Source of the DNA: Myxococcales bacterium
Lineage (GTDB): Bacteria; Myxococcota; Myxococcia; Myxococcales; Myxococcaceae
NCBI GenBank assembly: GCA_009885595.1
Contig: VFKJ01001174.1
Location: forward strand, 1-5,296
DNA: 5,296 nt
Reading direction: 5' to 3'
Shown here piece by piece: positions 1 to 5,296 of this stretch. Numbering within the stretch: position 1 is the stretch's first letter; each line of letters begins with the position of its first letter. The notes under the pieces were generated by a model. The model saw nothing but the letters and a program-made list of their open reading frames with translations, was not told where the DNA came from and searched no databases. The translations under genes and the position numbers were made by a program.

Positions 1-75
1 CATGTTGAGCTGCTTGGGGAGGCCGGCGAAGGCCAGGGTCGACAGGGTGATCAAGGCGAGCATGGTGGGCCGCAT
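1..75 (-). CDS. Secreted protein, N-terminus only (cut by window edge)
   Basis: The first 25 codons of a minus-strand gene start at an ATG at 75-73 and run off the left edge in frame. The peptide begins MRPTMLALITLSTLAFAG. This is a typical type I signal peptide: one Arg, a hydrophobic core (about residues 5-16) and an AFA site that would be cut before Gly18. There is no lipobox Cys, so the product is probably periplasmic or secreted rather than a lipoprotein. An AGGG lies seven bases upstream of the ATG and serves as a ribosome site. A second in-frame ATG at 63-61 has no such site, so the first start is preferred. The gene is on the same strand as the upstream glycosyltransferase but 151 bases away, across a palindrome-rich gap, so it probably has its own promoter. 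Its function cannot be judged because only the signal peptide and a few residues are visible. Confidence 0.7.
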   Translation of the reverse strand, partial: MRPTMLALITLSTLAFAGLPKQLNM

Positions 76-141
76 GGCAGCACCCTGTTCCACGCGCTGT
101 GCCAGACGAAATCACCCCGCAGCTCAAGGGGTTGAAGGCAG

Positions 142-170
142 TGCGCACAGCCCCGGGAAGCGCATGCGCA
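142..170. promoter_or_regulatory. Paired TGCGCA palindromes upstream of the edge gene
   Basis: Two perfect palindromes lie close together: GTGCGCAC at 141-148 and GCGCATGCGC at 160-169. Each contains TGCGCA (142-147 and 165-170), and these copies start 23 bases apart, roughly two helical turns. They sit about 70-95 bases upstream of the signal-peptide gene that starts at 75. The position and spacing could fit a dimeric regulator, but short GC palindromes also arise by chance in DNA this rich in G and C. No convincing -35/-10 or sigma-54 promoter was found beside them. Confidence 0.2.
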
Positions 171-176
171 ATCCAC

Positions 177-194
177 TGGAGCGCCCCTGCTCCA
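177..194. repeat. Short inverted repeat 3' of the glycosyltransferase
   Basis: The arms TGGAGC (177-182) and GCTCCA (189-194) form a perfect 6-bp stem around a 6-base loop. It lies 33 bases beyond the glycosyltransferase stop on the minus strand. A terminator role is possible by position, but no T-run follows in the minus-strand direction, so it is not a canonical intrinsic terminator. Confidence 0.3.
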
Positions 195-206
195 CTCCTC
201 CGTTCA

Positions 207-226
207 CCCCGAGCGGAGTCGAGGGG
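207..226. repeat. REP-like GC-rich element abutting a stop codon
   Basis: This 20-base imperfect palindrome has outer arms CCCC (207-210) and GGGG (223-226) around a GAGCGGAGTCGA core. It touches the glycosyltransferase stop codon (227-229) with no gap. From general knowledge, elements of the form CCCTCGACTCCGCTCGGG recur between genes in high-GC bacterial genomes. Only one copy is visible here, so the repeat call rests on that recollection and on its position. It could contribute to transcript 3'-end folding. Confidence 0.35.
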
Positions 227-958
227 CTACCGCCGCAGCAGCCCGTACTTGGCGATCGCGTAGATGGCGCGCACGCCGTCCTTCCACGTGATCTTCTTCC
301 CCTCTTCGTAGGTGCGCCCGAAGTAGCTGATCGGCACTTCGTACACCCGCACGTTGGCGTGACCAACCTTGGCGGTGAGCTCAGGCTCGATGCCGAAGCG
401 GTTCTCCTCGAGGGTGAAGGACAGCAGCACCTCGCGGCGGAACGCTTTGTAACAAGTCTCCATGTCCGTCAGGTTGAGGCCCGAGGTCATGTTGGAGAGC
501 GTGGTGAGCAGCTGGTTCATCACCGCGTGCCAGTAATAGAGGACGCGCCGGGTCTCGCCGGTGAAGCGGCTGCCGAACACCACGTCGGCGTTCCCATCGA
601 GGATGGGCTTGATCACCCGCGGGATGTCGCGCGGGTCGTACTCGAGGTCGGCGTCCTGGATGACGACGAGCTCGCCGGTCGATTCCTGGAAGCCGCGTCG
701 CAGCGCCGCGCCCTTGCCCATGTTCTTCGGCTGGAACTGCACCGAGAAGCGATTGAGGTTCTTCGGCTCGGCGCCCTCGAGCGCGGCCATGCCCTTCGCC
801 TGCAGCACCTCGAGCCACTCGCGGCTGCCGTCGGTGCTGCAGTCGTCGACGATCACCAGCTCCTTGGGAAAGTCGACGGCGACCACGCGCTTGAGCAGCT
901 CCGCGAGGGTGCGGACCTCGTTGTAGACGGGAATGACGACGCTGACGGTGGGAGTCAC
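227..958 (-). CDS. Family 2 glycosyltransferase, DPM/DPG-synthase-like
   Basis: This 243-residue GT-A fold glycosyltransferase probably moves a sugar from a nucleotide sugar to a polyprenyl phosphate at the cytoplasmic membrane face, or to another envelope glycan acceptor. Visible GT2 motifs are VSVVIPVYNE (residues 5-14), VIVDDCSTDGS (35-45), the NMGKGAALRRGF loop (79-90), QDADLEYDP (101-109, the DxD metal and nucleotide-sugar site at Asp102/Asp104), FGSRF (128-132) and TDMETCYKAFRREVL (164-178). The C-terminal section with EVPISYFGRTYEEGKKI is typical of dolichol-phosphate mannose synthase-like enzymes. There are no membrane spans, so it is the short soluble type without a C-terminal GtrA-like anchor. 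The start is GTG at 958-956. An in-frame TAG lies upstream with no other start between, and AGAAGG sits 13 bases before it, a rather long spacing. The sugar and acceptor cannot be told from sequence. It is divergent from the lipase gene. Confidence 0.93.
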   Translation of the reverse strand: MTPTVSVVIPVYNEVRTLAELLKRVVAVDFPKELVIVDDCSTDGSREWLEVLQAKGMAALEGAEPKNLNRFSVQFQPKNMGKGAALRRGFQESTGELVVIQDADLEYDPRDIPRVIKPILDGNADVVFGSRFTGETRRVLYYWHAVMNQLLTTLSNMTSGLNLTDMETCYKAFRREVLLSFTLEENRFGIEPELTAKVGHANVRVYEVPISYFGRTYEEGKKITWKDGVRAIYAIAKYGLLRR

Positions 959-1076
959 CTGGGTGGTCGTACCTTCTCTCCCACGCCCTGCGAAGCGGAG
1001 TGTGGGGCGTTGTTTCTACCCTCAACCCGTGGTTTGGGGCGCCTTCCGAAACATTCTGCCGTCTCTGGAGTTCGTC
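959..1076. promoter_or_regulatory. Divergent intergenic region between glycosyltransferase and lipase
   Basis: These 118 bases lie between two divergent start codons and must hold or adjoin promoters for both genes. No confident -35/-10 pair or sigma-54 site was recognised. A weak inverted repeat (CCCAC at 980-984 and GTGGG in the 1002-1006 area) falls in the leader of the glycosyltransferase. This is inferred from gene arrangement, not from a promoter motif. Confidence 0.4.
1066..1070 (+). promoter_or_regulatory. Ribosome-binding site of the lipase gene
   Basis: TGGAG ends six bases before the ATG at 1077. This fixes the lipase start there rather than at the in-frame ATG at 933. The upstream start would lie inside the divergent glycosyltransferase gene and would place 48 extra residues before the signal peptide. 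Confidence 0.75.
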
Positions 1077-4052
1077 ATGCGCCGCCTGCTCGCTTCCCTC
1101 TGCCTGCTCTCTCTCGCCTGCGCGGCACCGGAAGGGAGCGGCTTGATGCTCTCCCCCGAGGGCACGGGCGCGAAGGTGAAGTTCGACGTCTTCCACAAGC
1201 CGCTGCCGGACATCCCGCTGCCGAACGACTTCGCCAGCCGCTACGACGCGACGAGCTTCACGAAGAAGCGCGTCAACGCGAGCCAGGTCTCGCCCACCGA
1301 GTGGGAGACCAAGACGCGCCAGGAGCTCGACGCGCTCGACGGCTGGGGAACGCTGGGGGCGATCTCGATCTCCTTCGACAGCGACCTCGACACCGAGAAC
1401 ATCATTCGCCGGCACTGGGGCGATCGCTTCGACACGCAGGACGACGTGATCCTGGTGATCGACGTGACGAAGGGCTCGCCGGACTTCTGCAAGGCGGCTC
1501 CGTTGGACCTGGGCGAGGGCCACTTCCCCGCGCGGCTCGATCGCCCGGAGTACTACCCCGACGATCCGCGCGGCGCGCTGCAGAGCCTGCTGTTCGAAGA
1601 GGTCGAAGAAGATCTCAACGCCAACGGCGAGCTCGATCCCGGAGAAGACACCGACATGGACGGCGTGCTCGATCACCCGAACACGCGCAGCGCGACCGAC
1701 TCCTCGCTCATCACCTTCTACGAGCGGGAGACGAAGACGCTCATCGCCCGACCCATCTATCCGCTGCGGGAGGCGACGACCTACGCGGTGGTGCTGACGA
1801 GGAACCTGCAGGACGCGAAGGGGAACTCCATCCGCTCGCCCTTCAAGTACGTGAACCACGCCGCGCAGACCAGGGCGCTCCAGCCGCTGGCCGACGAGTG
1901 CCTGGGCCAGCTGGGGTTCGAGCTGAACGAGGTGGCCTTCTCCTGGAGCTTCACCACCCAGGCGTGGACGCGGCCGCTGGTGGCGGTGCGTGACGGGCTC
2001 TACGGACTGGGCCCGCTCGCGCGCCTGGCCACCGACTTCCCGGCCGAGCTGACGGTGCGCGAGGCCCGCACGCGCGGGTCGGCCACCAACACCCGCATCG
2101 TGCCCAACAGCATCTTCCTCGACATGGCGAAGAGCCTCTATTCGCAGTTCGGCTCGGGCAACTCGCCGGCGCAGGAGAACCTCTTCTTCGACAACTTCGG
2201 CTTCATCGACTTCCACGCGGTGGGCACCATCGACTCGCCGCAGTTCTTCCCGCGCTTCGAGGAAGACGGGGTGACGCAGAAGAAGCTCACCGACCAGGTG
2301 TGGCAGCTCAACGCGGAGACGGGAGAGGCCTTCACCCGCCACGAGGGCGTCAATTACTGGCTGATGGTGCCGAAGAACCGGAGCGCGGGGCCGGCGCCGG
2401 TGGCGATCTTCATTCACGGTCACGGCAGCACGAAGTTCGACGCGATGAACGTGGCGGGCTTCCTCGCGCGCATGGGCATCGCGACGCTGGGCATCGACGC
2501 GCCCAGCCACGGCGTGGACGTCGACCCGGTGTTGCTCGAGGTGGTGAAGGGGCAGTTCAGGCAGCGCGGCATCGAGGGCATGGGCATCGGCATCGTCGAT
2601 GGGCGCGCGCTCGATCAGAACGGAGACGGCAAGCTCGACAGCGGCGTGGACTTCTGGACGGCGTACCTCTTCCACACCCGGGACATGGTGCGGCAGACGG
2701 GCGTCGATCTCTTCCAGGTCATCCGCGTGCTGAAGAGCTTCGATGGCGTGAAGACGTGGAAGTACGACGTGAACGGGGACGGCCCGGATCTCGCGGGCGA
2801 CTTCGATGGGGATGGGAAGGTGGATATCGGCGGGGCTGCCCCGATTCACCTGGTGGGTGGCTCGCTGGGCGGCATCGTCAGCAGCTACGTGGGTGGGCTC
2901 GAGCCGCAGGTGGAGACGGTGATTCCCATCATCGGCGGCGGCGGGTTGTCTGACATTGGCACGCGCAGCTCGTTGTCTGGAGTTCGCGACGCGATGGTGT
3001 TGCGCATGATGGCGCCGCTGGTGCTGGTGCGCGACGGGGCGGTCTACGAAGCGGTGCCTGACCTGGTGGAATACAAGGAGCTCAAGGTCGGCACGCTGAC
3101 GAAGACGCCGAAGCCCGGGAGCATCGCGGTGCTCAAGAACCTCAGCTCAGGCGAGTGGCGTTGCGCGCGGGTGCAGCCGAACGGACGTCTGCGGGTGGCG
3201 GTGCCGAGCGACAAGGGTCACAAGCTGGAGCTGTCCTTCTACGAAGGAGAGCTCAAGTCGCAGGAGCGCACTGGCTGCATCCCCGCGGGCGAGCCGGTAG
3301 AGCGGCTCTCGACCTTCGCCGACGAGGTGAAGTTCCAGGGCGTCACCTACGCGGCGGGCAGTGACTTCATCGCGGCCAGTGATGGCTTTGGGCTGCGGCG
3401 CGGCAACCCGGAGCTGCGACGGATGTTGGGGCTGGCGCAGGTGGCGCTCGAGGGCGCGGACCCGGCGAACACCGCGCCCTTCATGCACGGAGATCGCACG
3501 CTCACCTACGGCACGGGAGAGACGGTCTCGACGCGCGCGTTCTACATCAACACCCTGGGCGACCCCGGAGTGCCCACGGCGTCGGGCGTGATGATGGCGC
3601 GCGCTGCGGGGCTGGTGAACTTCAAGGACGTGGACGCGCGGTACGGGAAGTCGGTGGACCAGCTGCTGCTCGACACCGGCACGGTGGAAGGCGCGGAGTC
3701 CTCGAGGCGTTGGCTCGACTCGATGGGCAGCCCGGTGCTGATGGACGTCGACGATCTCGCGAACGTGAGCGCCGTGGGCGACGGCTTCGACGTGCCCAGG
3801 CTCGCGCCCCCGCTGCGCATCCTCCGGCACAACACCGCGGCGCAAGGCGGCGGCATCAGCGCGCAGCTGTTCCCGATGATGGACCCACTCGGTGTTCACG
3901 GCTTCCCCCAGCCGAAACCCGAGCTGCCGTTCGACTTGGGGTCCCTGCTGATCAACCAGATGGTGCGCTACCTCGCGACCCACGGTGAGCAGCTGGACTT
4001 CGATCCCTGCCAGCTCGACTGGTCGTGCACCTGGCTGCCGCCAATTCAGTAA
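1077..4052 (+). CDS. Lipoprotein esterase/lipase, VolA-like, with calcium-loop motifs
   Basis: This 991-residue alpha/beta hydrolase probably acts on lipids or esters at the cell surface. The signal peptide MRRLLASLCLLSLAC gives a lipobox at Cys15, and Ala at +2 fits outer-membrane sorting. Residues about 36-100 (IPLPNDF, LDALDGWGT) resemble the bacterial lipase N-terminal domain of VolA-type lipases. Acidic loops DLNANGELD and DTDMDGVLD follow (179-199). An Ig-like stretch (about 205-260, TYAVVLTRNLQDAKG) precedes the hydrolase core, which starts near 425. Oxyanion motif IFIHGHGS is at 444-451 and IDAPSHG at 473-479. The lid region carries two more full acid loops (513-521, 575-583). The nucleophile elbow GGSLGG gives Ser596. 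Likely partners are Asp829 (LGDPGVP) and His941 (GVHGFP). A beta-rich insert sits at about 655-765. The gene is intact, ends in TAA and converges on the 189-residue protein gene. The hydrolase call is firm, but the substrate is unknown. Confidence 0.88.
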   Translation: MRRLLASLCLLSLACAAPEGSGLMLSPEGTGAKVKFDVFHKPLPDIPLPNDFASRYDATSFTKKRVNASQVSPTEWETKTRQELDALDGWGTLGAISISFDSDLDTENIIRRHWGDRFDTQDDVILVIDVTKGSPDFCKAAPLDLGEGHFPARLDRPEYYPDDPRGALQSLLFEEVEEDLNANGELDPGEDTDMDGVLDHPNTRSATDSSLITFYERETKTLIARPIYPLREATTYAVVLTRNLQDAKGNSIRSPFKYVNHAAQTRALQPLADECLGQLGFELNEVAFSWSFTTQAWTRPLVAVRDGLYGLGPLARLATDFPAELTVREARTRGSATNTRIVPNSIFLDMAKSLYSQFGSGNSPAQENLFFDNFGFIDFHAVGTIDSPQFFPRFEEDGVTQKKLTDQVWQLNAETGEAFTRHEGVNYWLMVPKNRSAGPAPVAIFIHGHGSTKFDAMNVAGFLARMGIATLGIDAPSHGVDVDPVLLEVVKGQFRQRGIEGMGIGIVDGRALDQNGDGKLDSGVDFWTAYLFHTRDMVRQTGVDLFQVIRVLKSFDGVKTWKYDVNGDGPDLAGDFDGDGKVDIGGAAPIHLVGGSLGGIVSSYVGGLEPQVETVIPIIGGGGLSDIGTRSSLSGVRDAMVLRMMAPLVLVRDGAVYEAVPDLVEYKELKVGTLTKTPKPGSIAVLKNLSSGEWRCARVQPNGRLRVAVPSDKGHKLELSFYEGELKSQERTGCIPAGEPVERLSTFADEVKFQGVTYAAGSDFIAASDGFGLRRGNPELRRMLGLAQVALEGADPANTAPFMHGDRTLTYGTGETVSTRAFYINTLGDPGVPTASGVMMARAAGLVNFKDVDARYGKSVDQLLLDTGTVEGAESSRRWLDSMGSPVLMDVDDLANVSAVGDGFDVPRLAPPLRILRHNTAAQGGGISAQLFPMMDPLGVHGFPQPKPELPFDLGSLLINQMVRYLATHGEQLDFDPCQLDWSCTWLPPIQ

Positions 4053-4065
4053 GAGACGAAGTCCT

Positions 4066-4100
4066 CCCTCTCCCCGCGGGGGAGCGGGTCGGGGAGAGGG
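4066..4100. repeat. GC-rich inverted repeat 3' of the lipase gene, copy 1
   Basis: The arms CCCTCTCCCC (4066-4075) and GGGGAGAGGG (4091-4100) are perfect 10-bp reverse complements around a 15-base G-rich loop. The element starts 14 bases after the lipase stop, between convergent genes, where a bidirectional transcription barrier would be useful. No T-run follows on either strand, so intrinsic termination is not certain. The left arm and the following GCGGGG recur at 5278-5296, which suggests a dispersed repeat family rather than a gene-specific terminator. Confidence 0.65.
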
Positions 4101-4181
4101 CTTACTCAATAAGCGGTGATCCGCTCCGATGGCGGCGCGGGGGCGAGGGCGACCGGCTGGGGCCCATCGGGCACCGCGAGT

Positions 4182-4751
4182 CTACCTTCGACGGCGGCGG
4201 GCCAGCAGCAGCGCGCCCACCAGGAACAGACCGGGGGCCCCGCTGCACCCTGGGCTGGCGCTGGCGCAGGGCGTGGCGATGAAGTCACCGGAGATCGTCT
4301 CCGCCGTCCCACCGTCGACGGCGAAGGTAGCGGTGAAGCGGGCCGAGAAGGTCCCGTTGCTCGCAGTCTTCTCCAGCCAGAGCTTCGAGGTGCCCCTGAG
4401 CCGCTCGTCCTCGACGCCGGTGTCGAAGAACGCGCCCCCGCTCGAGGTCAGGATGAGCGCGGGCATGCGCCTCCACCAAGACGTCGACACTCCTCCCGCG
4501 GGGCTCCCCACGAACGACGGACCGAAGGCGTCGGGTTCGCCCAGTGGCGCGGAGCGCAGCACCGAGCACACCAGCCCGGAGGAGATCCAAACCGTCTGGC
4601 GATGTCCCCCCAGGATGTCCGTGTCGGCTGCGCTCACGGCCGCGGCCGCTGGCAGCGAGATGCCCCTCACTGTCCCCTCGGCGAAGGTGCTGGTGACCTC
4701 GGGCTCGCAGCCAGTAGCCAAGAGGAGGAACGCCAACGCGCGCAGTCTCAC
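4182..4751 (-). CDS. Surface lipoprotein with MYXO-CTERM-like C-terminal tail
   Basis: This 189-residue exported protein is not recognised by function. The N-terminus MRLRALAFLLLATGC is a lipoprotein signal with a lipobox ending at Cys15. The C-terminus runs PGCSGAPG, a hydrophobic segment (about 174-184) and Arg185-189. This matches the MYXO-CTERM plan, in which an invariant Cys (here Cys169) precedes a transmembrane helix and a basic tail that are removed during surface sorting. The middle is Gly/Ser/Thr-rich and probably beta-sandwich: strands around 58-68, 96-103 and 120-162, with the last region (NGTFSARFTATFAVDGG, GDFIATPC) ending in Cys162. Cys62 could pair with it. The start is GTG at 4751-4749. 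The reading frame has an upstream TGA and no other start, and the ribosome site is weak. It is convergent with the lipase gene. Having both anchoring signals is unusual. No enzyme motif is seen. Confidence 0.82.
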   Translation of the reverse strand: MRLRALAFLLLATGCEPEVTSTFAEGTVRGISLPAAAAVSAADTDILGGHRQTVWISSGLVCSVLRSAPLGEPDAFGPSFVGSPAGGVSTSWWRRMPALILTSSGGAFFDTGVEDERLRGTSKLWLEKTASNGTFSARFTATFAVDGGTAETISGDFIATPCASASPGCSGAPGLFLVGALLLARRRRR

Positions 4752-5051
4752 GCTGCGCCGCCGTGCAAGGTCGAGGCCTCTGCCAATCCGTGGAAATCAG
4801 AACCGGAGCGGGGCGAACCCGATGACAGTGAGGTCATGCTGGCGGGCGCAGCAGGTGGAGCACGCAGGCGCTTCGACGCAGCAGCCACGCTCGCGGCGGA
4901 GCTGAAGCGCCGCGGCGCCGAAGAGCCGATTCCCTCGACGCTGGCCGAGGTGAGAGCGAGCCCGCTGCTCACCGAGGTGCGCTCACGGGAGCAGCAGAGG
5001 CTCACCGGCCGGTGGCCGAGCGTGGTTCGACCCTCCGCCCTGACACTCCCC
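4752..5051. other. 300-base gap with no confident gene
   Basis: This gap separates the 189-residue protein gene from the small lipoprotein gene, both on the minus strand. Its left part must contain the leader and promoter of the 189-residue protein, but no promoter motif stands out. From about 4863 to 5050 one plus-strand frame shows coding-like base composition (entered separately). A hairpin with arms GGTGAG plus AGCG and CGCT plus CTCACC spans 4949-4973, with one bulged G and a 4-base loop. No RNA gene was recognised. Confidence 0.6.
4836..5043 (+). pseudogene. Possible gene remnant or small ORF, function unknown
   Basis: In the frame of the ATG at 4836, my hand count over about 62 codons from 4863 gives roughly 71% GC at position 1, 61% at position 2 and 84% at position 3, the order expected for a real gene in this genome. 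The peptide includes RRFDAAATLAAELKRRGAEE and STLAEVRASPLLTEVRSREQ, which look like amphipathic helices. Against a live gene, the frame has no stop before 5240 and so would run antisense through the whole small lipoprotein. The ATG also has a poor ribosome site, GAGG only two bases away. A TGA at 5041-5043 in an adjacent frame would end it nine bases from the convergent lipoprotein stop, so a frameshifted or decayed gene is possible. It may equally be chance. Confidence 0.22.
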
Positions 5052-5234
5052 TCAGGGGCAGCTGCCGCCGTCGGCGTAGAAGCAGCCGCACGGGCCCTTG
5101 CACTCACAGGTCACGGAGCCGCCGTCAGCGATGGTCATCGGCGTGGCGACGGGGGCCGTGCACGCTCCGACGGGAGTTCCACAGCCAAAGAGCAACGGGA
5201 GCAGCGTCAGGGCGATCAGGCAGAGAGTGCGCAT
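5052..5234 (-). CDS. Small cysteine-rich lipoprotein
   Basis: This 60-residue precursor begins MRTLCLIALTLLPLLFGC, a lipoprotein signal peptide with lipobox LLFGC and Cys18 as the lipidated residue. Gly at +2 fits outer-membrane sorting. The mature part is only about 43 residues and holds six further cysteines (25, 43, 45, 49, 51, 59). They cluster as CECKGPCGC and are flanked by two ADGGS motifs (residues 36-40 and 54-58). This could be a disulfide-knotted or metal-binding mini-domain, but no family is recognised. The start is ATG at 5234-5232. GGGGGA lies ten bases upstream, a slightly long but usable spacing. The stop is TGA at 5054-5052. The gene lies upstream of the 189-residue lipoprotein gene on the same strand, 300 bases away, so co-transcription is uncertain. 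The signal peptide makes it likely real despite its size. Confidence 0.72.
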   Translation of the reverse strand: MRTLCLIALTLLPLLFGCGTPVGACTAPVATPMTIADGGSVTCECKGPCGCFYADGGSCP

Positions 5235-5277
5235 GGGTGAAACATCCCCCGCGGGCGATGCGGCAGCAACAAACTGT

Positions 5278-5296
5278 CTCCCTCTCCCCCGCGGGG
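5278..5296. repeat. GC-rich inverted repeat, copy 2 (cut by window edge)
   Basis: CTCCCTCTCCCC at 5278-5289, followed by C and GCGGGG, matches the left half of the element at 4066-4100 apart from one extra C. The right arm would lie beyond the window. It sits 44 bases upstream of the small lipoprotein start codon, so this copy is in a 5' region while the first is in a 3' region. That argues for a dispersed repeat. Confidence 0.55.

Noticed and set aside
94..112. Minus-strand TGGCAC resembling a sigma-54 -24 element
   Set aside because: The bases at the -12 position do not give TTGC or a conserved GC at the right spacing.
933..1076. Upstream in-frame ATG extension of the lipase
   Set aside because: It would add 48 residues ahead of a perfect signal peptide and overlap the divergent glycosyltransferase. 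The ATG at 1077 has a well-spaced TGGAG.
2..1993. 663-codon plus-strand open frame from the left edge
   Set aside because: It overlaps the well-supported glycosyltransferase on the other strand and the lipase in another frame. Its translation is Arg/Ala/Gly-rich with no domain.
381..2849. 822-codon minus-strand open frame across the glycosyltransferase and lipase genes
   Set aside because: It is antisense to the lipase for most of its length and out of frame with the glycosyltransferase. The product is low-complexity, rich in Arg, His, Val and Glu with no motifs. Long antisense frames are expected in high-GC DNA.
3147..4109. 320-codon minus-strand open frame opposite the lipase C-terminus
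   Set aside because: It lies opposite a region with clear catalytic motifs (Asp829, His941). The His/Arg-rich translation is a shadow.
4116..4835. Plus-strand open frames opposite the 189-residue protein gene
   Set aside because: The minus-strand protein has a signal peptide, lipobox and MYXO-CTERM-like tail, while the plus-strand frames are low-complexity. Only the stretch after 4836 was kept, as a weak remnant.
4748..5107. 119-codon minus-strand open frame in the 300-base gap
   Set aside because: The product is almost all Ser, Ala, Pro and Arg. It overlaps the starts of both neighbouring genes' territory. Position-specific GC favours the plus strand here.

Overview
This is a high-GC window with mostly G/C third codon positions, and it most likely comes from a myxobacterium (Myxococcota). 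The best evidence is a protein whose C-terminus looks like a MYXO-CTERM sorting tail (Gly-Cys-Ser, a short hydrophobic stretch, five arginines). Predicted lipoproteins with Asp-Gly-Gly motifs fit the same group. The genus cannot be named from this sequence.

Layout, left to right. (1) At the left edge are the first 25 codons of a minus-strand secreted protein that runs out of the window at base 1. (2) After a 151-base gap rich in small palindromes comes a complete minus-strand family 2 glycosyltransferase (227-958) of the polyprenyl-phosphate sugar synthase type. (3) A 118-base divergent intergenic region separates it from a large plus-strand gene (1077-4052) encoding a 991-residue lipoprotein esterase/lipase. 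This protein has a VolA-like bacterial lipase N-terminus, acidic calcium-loop motifs and an alpha/beta-hydrolase core with a recognisable Ser/Asp/His set. (4) A strong GC-rich inverted repeat (4066-4100) lies just past its stop. (5) Converging from the right is a minus-strand gene (4182-4751) for a 189-residue protein with a lipobox at one end and a MYXO-CTERM-like tail at the other. (6) A 300-base gap (4752-5051) contains no confident gene but has a plus-strand stretch with coding-like composition, possibly a decayed gene. (7) A minus-strand 60-residue cysteine-rich lipoprotein (5052-5234) follows. (8) The window ends inside what looks like a second copy of the GC-rich inverted repeat.

Four of the five genes encode exported or surface proteins: one with a type I signal peptide, three with lipoboxes. 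The fifth, the glycosyltransferase, is cytoplasmic or membrane-associated. Changes of strand and the gaps between genes argue against a single operon, and nothing shows that the genes work together. The most plausible reading is an ordinary stretch of myxobacterial cell-envelope genes. I see no tRNA, rRNA, CRISPR array, insertion sequence or clear defence system. The points most worth a second look are the double-ended anchoring signals of the 189-residue protein, the calcium-loop motifs and extra beta-rich insert of the lipase, the possible gene remnant at 4836-5043, and the dispersed palindromic repeat.
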